Shown one piece after another: positions 1 through 6,286 of a stretch of DNA of 15,294 bases. Below the pieces are notes generated by a model. The model had not been told where the DNA came from and made no database searches. It saw only the letters and a list, made by a program, of their open reading frames with translations. A program made the translations under genes and the position numbers. The stretch is from Spirochaetales bacterium (GTDB lineage Bacteria > Spirochaetota > Spirochaetia > ARS1246). The DNA is taken from positions 1 to 15,294 of the forward strand of contig JABGPX010000965.1 in the NCBI GenBank assembly GCA_018644745.1, in the 5' to 3' direction. Numbering within the stretch: position 1 is the stretch's first letter; the number at the start of each line of letters is the position of its first letter.

Positions 1-1113
1 CTGCTTGATGATCGGTATATTTTGCGGGCATTTTGGTTCGCATTCGCCGCATTCCACGCAGGCCGCCGCACTGAGTCCTTCAACACTGCCGGCTGCCCAG
101 AATCCCTCCGGGGAGAACTTCGAGTAATTCTCCTTTGCCTGCTGCTCTAAGCCCCAAACTTTATACCAGTTCATGTATTTAAAGTTCTCGGGGATATTGA
201 CGCCGTTAGGACAGGGCAGGCAGTAGCCGCACCCGGTGCAGTATAGGTCCATTAGGTTTTTGTTTTTTTCTATGATTGCACTAACCTGCTGCCGCTCTGT
301 TTCGCTCATTCCGGCCGCCTTCTCCGCGGCCTGCACGTTTTCATCGATATGTTCCATAACGTTCATACCCGAAAGCGCGACGGTAACACCAGGTGTATTC
401 CATACGAACCTCAGGGCCAGTTCGGGTATTTTCAGCGATTCGATGCTCTCCCCTTCCAAAGCGACTGAACCCGGTACCCCCAGTCTGCCGCCGGCGACGG
501 GACCCATGATGGTTACCCCCATTCCGGCTTCCTTGGCATTTTCGATCGCGTTTCTGTTTCGCGTATCTAGGAAATTAAACTGCATCAGCACGCCTGCGAA
601 CTCGCCGGTTCCGATAAGTTTTTGTATGTTTTCCGGGGTGTCGTGGCTCGAAAAGCCGATATGCCGAACCAGCCCCTCGGTTTGAGCTTTTTTTGCCGCT
701 TCCAGGGCGAATCCGGGCTTCGACACGTGGTCGTTGAATGCCTGCCACGAGAGTCCGTGGAAAAGGATTAAGTCGAGATATGGCATGTCAAAACGACCGA
801 GTTGCTCATCTAACTGCTCGCGCCAGGCCTTCGCCTCTGATTTCTCCTTTTCGTTGCTTGGGATTTTTGTAACGACGAAAAGTTTTTCCCGGTCGTACCC
901 CTTAATCGCCTTGCCTACCGCAACTTCGCTCGTTCCTTTTATATATCCTCTGGCGGTATCGATGTAGTTTATGCCAAAGTCGATGCCGCGTTTGAGCATC
1001 GGTACTGCTTTTTCGAAGTCACAAGTGCCGTCCTCGAGCATCGGAAGCCGCATTGCTCCGAATCCGAGCATAGACACATCCCTGCCGGTTTTTCCATAAG
1101 GCTTGTATAACAT
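1..1113 (-). CDS. Iron-sulfur aldo/keto reductase, C-terminus cut by window edge
   Basis: The 371 codons in the window have no stop before the left edge; they probably cover nearly the whole protein. Residues 1-270 are an aldo/keto reductase barrel. The catalytic tetrad is visible as D52, Y57 (DTARGY), K83 (VVTKIP) and H119 (LILFHGL). The C-terminal part carries two cysteine clusters, C292/C295/C298/C302 and C351/C354/C357/C361, each CxxCxxCxxxCP, the pattern of a two-[4Fe-4S] ferredoxin-like domain. Family knowledge: members with this architecture are cytoplasmic oxidoreductases thought to couple NAD(P)H or Fe-S electron transfer to carbonyl reduction; the substrate cannot be read from sequence. 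The ATG at 1113 is chosen because GGAG lies about 7 nt upstream and the protein begins with the typical MLYKPYGKTG. It is transcribed divergently from the kinase gene at 1296. Confidence is high for the family and low for the substrate. Confidence 0.93.
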   Translation of the reverse strand, partial: MLYKPYGKTGRDVSMLGFGAMRLPMLEDGTCDFEKAVPMLKRGIDFGINYIDTARGYIKGTSEVAVGKAIKGYDREKLFVVTKIPSNEKEKSEAKAWREQLDEQLGRFDMPYLDLILFHGLSWQAFNDHVSKPGFALEAAKKAQTEGLVRHIGFSSHDTPENIQKLIGTGEFAGVLMQFNFLDTRNRNAIENAKEAGMGVTIMGPVAGGRLGVPGSVALEGESIESLKIPELALRFVWNTPGVTVALSGMNVMEHIDENVQAAEKAAGMSETERQQVSAIIEKNKNLMDLYCTGCGYCLPCPNGVNIPENFKYMNWYKVWGLEQQAKENYSKFSPEGFWAAGSVEGLSAAACVECGECEPKCPQNIPIIKQ

Positions 1114-1137
1114 GATGTTTCTCCATATGTAGGTTGT

Positions 1138-1180
1138 ACGTTACGCCATTACAGTTGTAGTACGGCTCTTGGCGTAATGT
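1138..1180. promoter_or_regulatory. Inverted repeat upstream of the aldo/keto reductase
   Basis: ACGTTACGCC at 1138-1147 faces GGCGTAATGT at 1171-1180, matching at 9 of 10 positions with a 23-nt gap. It lies 25-67 nt upstream of the reductase start. A TGTAAT -10-like hexamer for the minus strand sits inside the gap. It could be an operator or an mRNA leader hairpin. No binding protein can be named. Confidence 0.35.
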
Positions 1181-1295
1181 CTTGAGTACGTCGTTTAGCT
1201 TATCATATAGTTCGATCCTTTCAAGGGCAGGAGACAAGATATTTGCGTCATCGTCATACTGCAGTCAGAAGACAGGCATGAAACGGCCCTTCTAA

Positions 1296-2741
1296 ATGGA
1301 TTTCGTATCGACAGAGATGCGTACCGGCGTGTCGAGACATCTTCCCCGCCGAAAAATATCCTGCTATTATCGTAGGTCTGATGAGAACGACAGAGTTATC
1401 CTTGTGAACAAAGAACTTTTTGTTCGTGCAAAAAAAACCATCTCAACCTTCCTTCGGGGAGGGTATGGCGCTGATGCGCGGGAGCAGGACAAGCACCGTG
1501 CGGTTATGATCAATACTTTATTTGCCTTCGGTTTCTGCTTTACTTTTTTTACCGGAGTTGCAAGACTAATATTGGGTGAATATGTAATCGCGACTATTGA
1601 TTTTGCTTGGACCATTGTAATATTCGGGTTTCTAGCTCTGTTTCACAAGCTTCATAAATATGATGTGATAGCGTTTGTTCTGTTATCCCTTTTGGGGTTG
1701 ATGTTTTTTCTTCTGTTGACATTAAGGGATTTCGGGGAGGCGATTTTCGTCTGGTACTACTCCTTCCCGTTGATCGCCGTATTTCTACTCGGAGCTAAAA
1801 AGGGAGCAGTACTTTCACTGGCACACCTGGCTCTCACGGCAATCTATCTGACTTTTTTTGCGGGTATCTGGAACACAACCGTGTTCTCAACAGGTTTATC
1901 GTATAGATTCCTAAGCTCATATTTTGTTGTTATTTCCCTCGCTTATGTTTTTCAATGGCTCAAAGAACGCTCTATTTCAAGACTGCAGCAAAAGACGGAA
2001 GAACTCACGAACACGAAATTATCCCTCGAAAAAGCTATTCATGCAAAAAGTGATTTTCTCGCAAACATGAGTCACGAGTTGCGGACACCTCTCAATCATA
2101 TTATCGGATTTACCCAGCTCTCACATGGTGGCCGCCTGGGCGAAATCGGCGATCCGCATAAAGAACATTTAGGTTATGTACTTGAGAGCAGCCGGCACCT
2201 TCTATCTCTCATTGAAGATATTCTCGATACGTCCAAGATAGAGGCTGGGAAGCTGCAGCTATCTATTGAACAGATTCCCATTGATGAGTTTCTTCTTCAT
2301 TGCATTGAAATGTTTGGTGATACGGCATCATCTCACAATATAGAATTGAGTTCATACAATAAGTCCGAATTCAAAGAGATGCATGCCGACAAGCGCAAGC
2401 TAAAACAGATTGCCTACAACCTTCTTTCAAATGCTCTGAAGTTCACTCCGGCCGGAGGGCGCATTTCTATTCGAGCCTTCAGTCAAGCAACAGATGCGGT
2501 TACATTTGGCGTGGCTGATACAGGTATTGGGATTAGCACCGAGGAGGCGGAACGCATTTTCGAGCCTTTCTTCCAGGCGGAGATAGGGTCAGGTAGAATT
2601 ATTCGAGGTACCGGGCTCGGATTATCCCTTACCAAGAGCCTGGTGGAGCTGCACGGTGGGAAAATCTGGCTGGAAAGCCGAGGACTGAACGAAGGGAGTG
2701 AGTTCTTTTTCACCATCCCCATGAACCTTTCGGTTTCTTAG
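1296..2741 (+). CDS. Membrane sensor histidine kinase (orphan)
   Basis: The protein has 481 residues if it starts at this ATG. Residues 1-65 are basic and doubtful. Six hydrophobic segments follow (about 69-88, 96-117, 122-143, 150-166, 170-189, 204-222), then a coiled coil (about 223-252). The HisKA domain has phospho-acceptor H260 in SHELRTPLNH. The HATPase domain shows the N box (N375, N379), the G1 box with D408 (VADTGIGI), the F box FEPFFQAE and the G2 box GTGLGLSLTK. There is no receiver domain, and no response regulator gene lies alongside, so its partner is unknown. The six-TM input module has almost no periplasmic domain, suggesting a signal sensed in or near the membrane. The start is uncertain: neither the ATG at 1296 nor the GTG at 1404 (residue 37) has a clear Shine-Dalgarno sequence, and the region before residue 37 does not look like conserved protein. 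Confidence 0.9.
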   Translation: MDFVSTEMRTGVSRHLPRRKISCYYRRSDENDRVILVNKELFVRAKKTISTFLRGGYGADAREQDKHRAVMINTLFAFGFCFTFFTGVARLILGEYVIATIDFAWTIVIFGFLALFHKLHKYDVIAFVLLSLLGLMFFLLLTLRDFGEAIFVWYYSFPLIAVFLLGAKKGAVLSLAHLALTAIYLTFFAGIWNTTVFSTGLSYRFLSSYFVVISLAYVFQWLKERSISRLQQKTEELTNTKLSLEKAIHAKSDFLANMSHELRTPLNHIIGFTQLSHGGRLGEIGDPHKEHLGYVLESSRHLLSLIEDILDTSKIEAGKLQLSIEQIPIDEFLLHCIEMFGDTASSHNIELSSYNKSEFKEMHADKRKLKQIAYNLLSNALKFTPAGGRISIRAFSQATDAVTFGVADTGIGISTEEAERIFEPFFQAEIGSGRIIRGTGLGLSLTKSLVELHGGKIWLESRGLNEGSEFFFTIPMNLSVS

Positions 2742-2808
2742 CGCGGGAATTACCCACTCATCGGCAAATAAACCTCTCTGCAGTCAACATCATGCAAACC
2801 CAATTTCA

Positions 2809-2837
2809 TTGACATTTAACGCCATTTCCAATAAACT
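2809..2837 (+). promoter_or_regulatory. Probable sigma-70-type promoter of the perR-katA operon
   Basis: A perfect -35 TTGACA at 2809-2814 is followed after exactly 17 bp by TAAACT at 2832-2837, a 4/6 match to the -10 consensus. Transcription would begin near 2844, just upstream of the ribosome binding site at 2858-2865. It is the only well-formed promoter seen between the kinase stop and the regulator gene. Confidence 0.6.
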
Positions 2838-2856
2838 AATAATGGTTCCGATTATC
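2838..2856. promoter_or_regulatory. Putative Fur/PerR-family operator
   Basis: The 19-mer AATAATGGTTCCGATTATC has AATAAT and ATTATC arms around a 7-bp centre. This is the geometry of the outer hexamers of the classical 19-bp Fur box, and 13 of 19 positions agree with that consensus. It starts directly after the -10 element and covers the expected transcription start, the usual place for a repressor site. It precedes a Fur-family gene, so autoregulation by that protein is inferred. The central bases match poorly. Confidence 0.5.
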
Positions 2857-2857
2857 A

Positions 2858-2865
2858 AAAGGTGG
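2858..2865 (+). promoter_or_regulatory. Ribosome binding site that points to the ATC start
   Basis: AAAGGTGG differs by one base from the ideal AAGGAGG core. It ends 7 nt before the ATC at 2873, normal spacing for initiation there. It is 52 nt from the TTG at 2918, too far to serve that codon. Confidence 0.65.
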
Positions 2866-2872
2866 CGCTCAA

Positions 2873-3277
2873 ATCGAAGACACTAGCAAGTATAAACGAA
2901 GCCGGCAGCGAGAAAGCTTGCTAACAATACTGCAAAACACCGGCATACACCCAACCGCGGATTGGCTGTACAATAAGCTGAAGACCGAGTTTCCCAAATT
3001 GAGCGTGGGGACGGTGTATCGCAATCTTGGTATTCTCATCAACCAAGGGCTTGTAAAGAAAATCGATTTTGGCGACACATTTGACCGGTTTGAGGCTCGA
3101 ATAGCTCCTCATTATCACTTTGTGTGTGAATCATGCGGTTCAATTTCGGACCTCGAGCTACCAATAGATGAAACGCTCAACGCGCGTGTCAGCAATGAAA
3201 CACCGTTTATTGCCCGGCGGCATAATATCGATTTTTTTGGAATCTGTGACGATTGTACAAAGAACGGAAAGAAATAG
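2873..3277 (+). CDS. perR: PerR-like peroxide-responsive repressor (Fur family), apparent ATC start
   Basis: This is a 134-residue Fur-family repressor. The winged helix (about 1-75) includes [15 protein letters not shown] and the recognition helix SVGTVYRNL. Numbered from 2873, H26, H80, H82 and D93 align with B. subtilis PerR H37, H91, H93 and D104 at a constant offset of 11, but E74 replaces D85. C85/C88 and C125/C128 form the two CxxC pairs of the structural zinc site. Family knowledge: metal-bound PerR represses peroxide-defence genes until a ligand histidine is oxidised. Conserved residues extend upstream of the first conventional start codon (TTG 2918), so that start would remove the first helix. 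In frame between the stop at 2840-2842 and 2918 there is no ATG, GTG or TTG. ATC at 2873 lies 7 nt after AAAGGTGG and is the best start. The gene lies 10 bp upstream of the catalase gene and shares its promoter. A Fur or Zur-like role is less likely given the ligands and the neighbour. Confidence 0.88.
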   Translation: MEDTSKYKRSRQRESLLTILQNTGIHPTADWLYNKLKTEFPKLSVGTVYRNLGILINQGLVKKIDFGDTFDRFEARIAPHYHFVCESCGSISDLELPIDETLNARVSNETPFIARRHNIDFFGICDDCTKNGKK

Positions 3278-3287
3278 GAGGCGATTT

Positions 3288-4745
3288 ATGAAAAAAAAGA
3301 CCAAACTCACAAACGACGTCGGTGCGCCTGTCGCGGACAACCAGAACGTGCAAACCGCCGGTAAGCGGGGTCCTATGCTCCTCCAGGATACATGGTTCCT
3401 TGAAAAACTGGCTCATTTTGACCGGGAAGTAATTCCTGAACGGCGCATGCACGCTAAAGGTTCCGGCGCTTTTGGTGCTTTTACAGTTACCCACGATATT
3501 ACGAAATATACAAAGGCTAAGGTTTTCTCTGAGATTGGGAAAAAAACTGATGTATTTGTTCGATTTTCTACGGTTGCCGGAGAGCGAGGCGCGGCGGACG
3601 CGGAGCGAGATATCCGAGGATTTGCTATCAAGTTCTATACCGAGGAGGGTAATTGGGATCTTGTGGGGAACAATACCCCGGTGTTTTTTCTGAGAGATCC
3701 TTTGAAGTTTCCTGATCTTAATCACGCGGTTAAGAGAGACCCCAGGACAAATATGAGAAGCGCGAAGAACAACTGGGATTTCTGGACAAATCTACCCGAA
3801 GCCCTACACCAGGTGACCATAACCATGAGTGAAAGAGGTATACCCTACTCGTACCGGCATATGAACGGATACGGAAGCCATACCTTCAGCTTGATAAGTG
3901 CTCAAAATGAGCGGATCTGGGTAAAATTTCATCTGAAGACACGGCAAGGGATAAAGTGCCTTACCGATCGGGAAGCAGAGGCAATAATAGCAAAAGACAG
4001 AGAAAGCCATCAGCTCGATCTTTTCGAGAGTATCGAAAAGGGCAATTTCCCTAAATGGGATGTGAAAATCCAGTTAATGACCGAGGGAGAGGCGAAAAAT
4101 AGCACCTTTAATCCCTTCGATCTTACAAAGGTTTGGGCCCATCAGGATTTTCCGCTAATCGACCTTGGAGTGCTTGAGTTGAACAAGAATCCCGAGAACT
4201 ATTTCGCGGAGGTTGAACAGGCAGCGTTCAATCCGGCGAATATTGTGCCTGGAATCGGCTTTTCTCCGGACAAAATGCTCCAGGGAAGATTGTTTTCATA
4301 TGGTGACGCGCAACGGTATCGCCTTGGTGTTAACCATCATCTAATCCCGGTAAACCAGGCGCGGTGCCCGGTTCATGGCTATCACAGAGATGGTCTAATG
4401 AGGACAGACGATAACTATGCCGGAACATTGGGGTATGAGCCAAACAGCTCTGGTGAATGGCAAGAACAACCGGAAGCAAAAGAACCGCCTTTAGCGCTCG
4501 ATGGAGACGCGGACCACTGGAACTATCGAGAGGATGACAACGATTATTACTCGCAGCCGAAAGCGCTGTTCAACCTGATGAGTTCAACCCAGAAAAAAGC
4601 GCTGTTTGAAAATACGGCGAGAGCCATGGGGGATGCACCCAGGGAGATAAAAATACGCCACATCGGAAACTGTCTGAAAGCTGATAAAGCCTACGGAGAG
4701 GGCGTCGCCGATGCGCTGGGGATACCTGTGGATGAAGTAAAGTAG
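3288..4745 (+). CDS. katA: Monofunctional haem catalase
   Basis: The protein has 485 residues, the length of small-subunit (clade 3) catalases, and dismutates hydrogen peroxide to water and oxygen in the cytoplasm. Catalytic H55 lies in [12 protein letters not shown] and catalytic N128 in [13 protein letters not shown]. The proximal haem ligand is Y338 in [14 protein letters not shown]. All three keep the spacing of human catalase H75/N148/Y358, with a constant offset of 20. The NADPH-binding region is of the usual small-subunit type. The ATG at 3288 is chosen because AGGAGG lies 7 nt upstream. The open frame extends further back, but that part overlaps the regulator gene. The 10-bp gap to the PerR-like gene and the absence of a separate promoter mean the two are almost certainly co-transcribed and peroxide-inducible. 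No export signal is present. Confidence 0.97.
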   Translation: MKKKTKLTNDVGAPVADNQNVQTAGKRGPMLLQDTWFLEKLAHFDREVIPERRMHAKGSGAFGAFTVTHDITKYTKAKVFSEIGKKTDVFVRFSTVAGERGAADAERDIRGFAIKFYTEEGNWDLVGNNTPVFFLRDPLKFPDLNHAVKRDPRTNMRSAKNNWDFWTNLPEALHQVTITMSERGIPYSYRHMNGYGSHTFSLISAQNERIWVKFHLKTRQGIKCLTDREAEAIIAKDRESHQLDLFESIEKGNFPKWDVKIQLMTEGEAKNSTFNPFDLTKVWAHQDFPLIDLGVLELNKNPENYFAEVEQAAFNPANIVPGIGFSPDKMLQGRLFSYGDAQRYRLGVNHHLIPVNQARCPVHGYHRDGLMRTDDNYAGTLGYEPNSSGEWQEQPEAKEPPLALDGDADHWNYREDDNDYYSQPKALFNLMSSTQKKALFENTARAMGDAPREIKIRHIGNCLKADKAYGEGVADALGIPVDEVK

Positions 4746-4904
4746 CTGATAGAAAAGCGGATGGATGGAATGACCTACGCTTTCCCTTCAACTATATGAC
4801 ATAATACGGGAATCCATTCTTGGAACGAACTTTGAAATTTCATTGGTGAGGAGAACTGTAACAACAGCGTAACGAAGGCATGAAATAACTCTGTGGGATA
4901 ACCG

Positions 4905-4934
4905 GAGCGGCACTGTCTGTGTCGCTCACTTTTC
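4905..4934 (+). terminator. Probable rho-independent terminator downstream of katA
   Basis: GAGCGGCAC (4905-4913) pairs with GTGTCGCTC (4919-4927): nine base pairs with one G-U, around a 5-nt loop. It is followed by ACTTTTCTT. It is GC-rich and in the right orientation to end the perR-katA transcript, though 160 nt after the katA stop. It could instead end a small RNA within the gap. Confidence 0.55.
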
Positions 4935-4939
4935 TTGTC

Positions 4940-4970
4940 CCCGAGGACCTGTTTTTTGAGGACCCTCGGG
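4940..4970. repeat. Inverted repeat CCCGAGG / CCTCGGG
   Basis: Perfect 7-bp arms at 4940-4946 and 4964-4970 flank a 17-nt loop that contains a T6 run and a second copy of GAGGAC. It lies just after the probable terminator. There is no T tract after the second arm on the plus strand, so it is not an obvious terminator. Its function is unknown. Confidence 0.4.
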
Positions 4971-5122
4971 AAATGCAGCCTATTGTTCGGTATTGTTTCC
5001 GCCTCCCTGCATGGAGCAAGGGAACTCAGTTAATTCCGGGTATAGTCTTCCACACCCTGCGTCTAGTACCTGTCTTCATATTGAGAGGTTCCTTCGGCAT
5101 GGCCGCCTAGAAACCGCAAGTG

Positions 5123-5176
5123 AAAAGGTTTTCTTTCAACAGGATGCAATCTGTATCCATGTTTAAACCTTTTTTT
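5123..5176 (+). terminator. Long AT-rich hairpin ending in T7, upstream of the Pho boxes
   Basis: AAAAGGTTT (5123-5131) pairs perfectly with AAACCTTTT (5165-5173), and the second arm merges into a T7 run (5170-5176). The 33-nt interior can form a second hairpin: ACAGGAT with ATCC-A-TGT and one bulged A. It would insulate the pst promoter from upstream transcription. The AT-rich stem makes it a weaker terminator candidate than the one at 4905. Confidence 0.4.
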
Positions 5177-5182
5177 ATCTAT

Positions 5183-5222
5183 ATTAACACTTTTCTAACA
5201 TTCAGCTGACATATTGCTCACA
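5183..5222 (+). promoter_or_regulatory. Tandem Pho boxes (four 7-bp units, 11-bp period)
   Basis: Four direct repeats start at 5183, 5194, 5205 and 5216: ATTAACA, TCTAACA, GCTGACA and GCTCACA, each separated by a 4-bp AT-rich spacer. The period and 7+4 layout are those of PhoB/PhoP sites. E. coli uses CTGTCAT-like units, and the Bacillus type uses TTAACA-like units. The array lies 58-97 bp upstream of the pstS start, where an activator should bind. PhoB is encoded in the same operon, so positive autoregulation under phosphate limitation is inferred. No clear -10 hexamer follows. Confidence 0.75.
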
Positions 5223-5236
5223 CAAGAGTTTTACCT

Positions 5237-5261
5237 CTGTATCGTCATCTGATTGATACAG
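5237..5261 (+). promoter_or_regulatory. Hairpin in the pstS leader
   Basis: CTGTATC (5237-5243) and GATACAG (5255-5261) are perfect inverted repeats around an 11-nt loop. They lie between the Pho boxes and the AGGAGGG ribosome binding site. This may be an operator near the transcription start or an mRNA 5' stem. No T tract follows. Confidence 0.4.
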
Positions 5262-5279
5262 TAAAACAGGAGGGAACCG

Positions 5280-6272
5280 GTGAAAAAAACAATTCTGATA
5301 CTGATGATCGTGGCCGCGGTGCTTCTTACATTTGCCTGCGGGGGTAAAGAAAATATATCGCCCGAAACGGGTCTTATGTGGGTCCTCGAGAACTCCGACG
5401 ATCCTATGCTGCCCGGCGTCAATCCTCTCGAAGTAACCGGTAACATCATTGCCGCCGGAAGCTCGACGGTGTACCCGTTGTCGGAAAGAATGGTTGAGAG
5501 ATTCAAGGAAGAGGGCTATAGCGGTCTCATCACAGTAGACAGCATCGGAAGCGGTGCGGGGTTCGAGAGATTCACCAAGGGTGAAACCGATATCACTAAC
5601 GCGAGCCGGCCTATCAAATCGAAGGAAGTAGATACTGCGAAGGCAATCGGCAGAGTCCCGATAGAGATCAGGGTCGGCACCGACGCTCTCGCGGTCGTCG
5701 TGAACAAATCCAATACCTTTATCAAAGAAGCTACCGTCGAAGAGCTGGCCATGATTTTTTCAACCGCGAAAACCTGGAAAGAGGTAAATCCATCCTGGCC
5801 GAATGAAAATATCCTCAGGTTTATACCCGGAACCGACAGTGGTACCTTTGATTTCTTTATCGAAGAGGTATTCGACAAAGACGCCAGACCGATTCTCAGT
5901 GCGGCCAACACCCAGCTGAGTGAAGACGACAACATTCTTGTCCAGGGCATCCTCGGCAGCCCTTATGCAATCGGATTCTTCGGCTATGCTTATTACGCCG
6001 AAAACGCCGACAAGCTCAACATCCTCAACATCGAAGGAATCGAACCCACCGACGCAACCGTCGACGACAGCTCCTACCCTCTTGCCCGCCCCCTTTTCAT
6101 GTACACTACCAGGGGTATTATGCAGGAAAAGCCACAGGTAGCAGCCTTTATAGCCTTTTTTCTGACATACGTGAATGAAGAGGTAATAGCTGTCGGATAT
6201 TTCCCGGCAAACAAAGTGGACCTTGATGAAGCGAGGCAGAAATGGCTTGAGGCCATGGAAGGTCTTTATTAA
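5280..6272 (+). CDS. pstS: Phosphate-binding lipoprotein of the Pst transporter
   Basis: The 330-residue protein captures phosphate outside the inner membrane and delivers it to PstCA. The N-terminus is a lipoprotein signal (KK, hydrophobic 5-16, lipobox LTFAC), so C20 should be lipidated and membrane-anchored. The PstS-type fold is shown by AAGSSTVYPLSERMV, whose GSSTV loop binds phosphate, by TDITNASRPI and by GTDALAVVVN. The end is LEAMEGLY. Translation starts at GTG 5280, supported by AGGAGGG 5 nt upstream and by the signal peptide beginning there. It is the first gene of the pst-pho operon and follows the Pho-box array directly. Pst-like binding proteins for other oxyanions exist, but the complete pst-phoU-phoBR context makes phosphate the clear substrate. 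Confidence 0.95.
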   Translation: MKKTILILMIVAAVLLTFACGGKENISPETGLMWVLENSDDPMLPGVNPLEVTGNIIAAGSSTVYPLSERMVERFKEEGYSGLITVDSIGSGAGFERFTKGETDITNASRPIKSKEVDTAKAIGRVPIEIRVGTDALAVVVNKSNTFIKEATVEELAMIFSTAKTWKEVNPSWPNENILRFIPGTDSGTFDFFIEEVFDKDARPILSAANTQLSEDDNILVQGILGSPYAIGFFGYAYYAENADKLNILNIEGIEPTDATVDDSSYPLARPLFMYTTRGIMQEKPQVAAFIAFFLTYVNEEVIAVGYFPANKVDLDEARQKWLEAMEGLY

Positions 6273-6286
6273 AAAAGGACACTATT

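Larger units (their letters stand above)
4746..5182. other. Non-coding gap between katA and the Pho boxes
   Basis: This 437-bp stretch has no gene I can support. The only open frame of note (4919-5110, 63 codons) has no ribosome binding site, starts inside a hairpin arm and encodes a protein resembling no family I recognise. What can be seen is three inverted repeats (4905-4927, 4940-4970, 5123-5173), two with following T-rich tracts. The interval could hold the katA 3' end, a small RNA or the remains of a lost gene. Confidence 0.6.

Noticed and set aside
1019..1237. 72-codon open frame on the minus strand upstream of and overlapping the reductase
   Set aside because: It runs out of frame through the 5' part of the reductase gene, has no clear ribosome binding site and its protein resembles nothing known.
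3168..3287. Upstream extension of the catalase frame by 40 codons
   Set aside because: It lies entirely within the PerR-like gene in another frame. The ATG at 3288 has an AGGAGG site and gives the normal catalase N-terminus.
4919..5110. 63-codon open frame in the katA-pstS gap
   Set aside because: It starts at GTG inside the second arm of the terminator-like hairpin, lacks a ribosome binding site and shows no recognisable domain. A short hydrophobic stretch alone is not enough.
5516..5950. Long minus-strand frame (144 codons) opposite pstS, and similar antisense frames opposite pstA, phoU and catalase
   Set aside because: They are opposite well-supported genes and have the low-complexity Ser/Thr/Ala-rich composition typical of antisense translation. 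They have no separate start signals.
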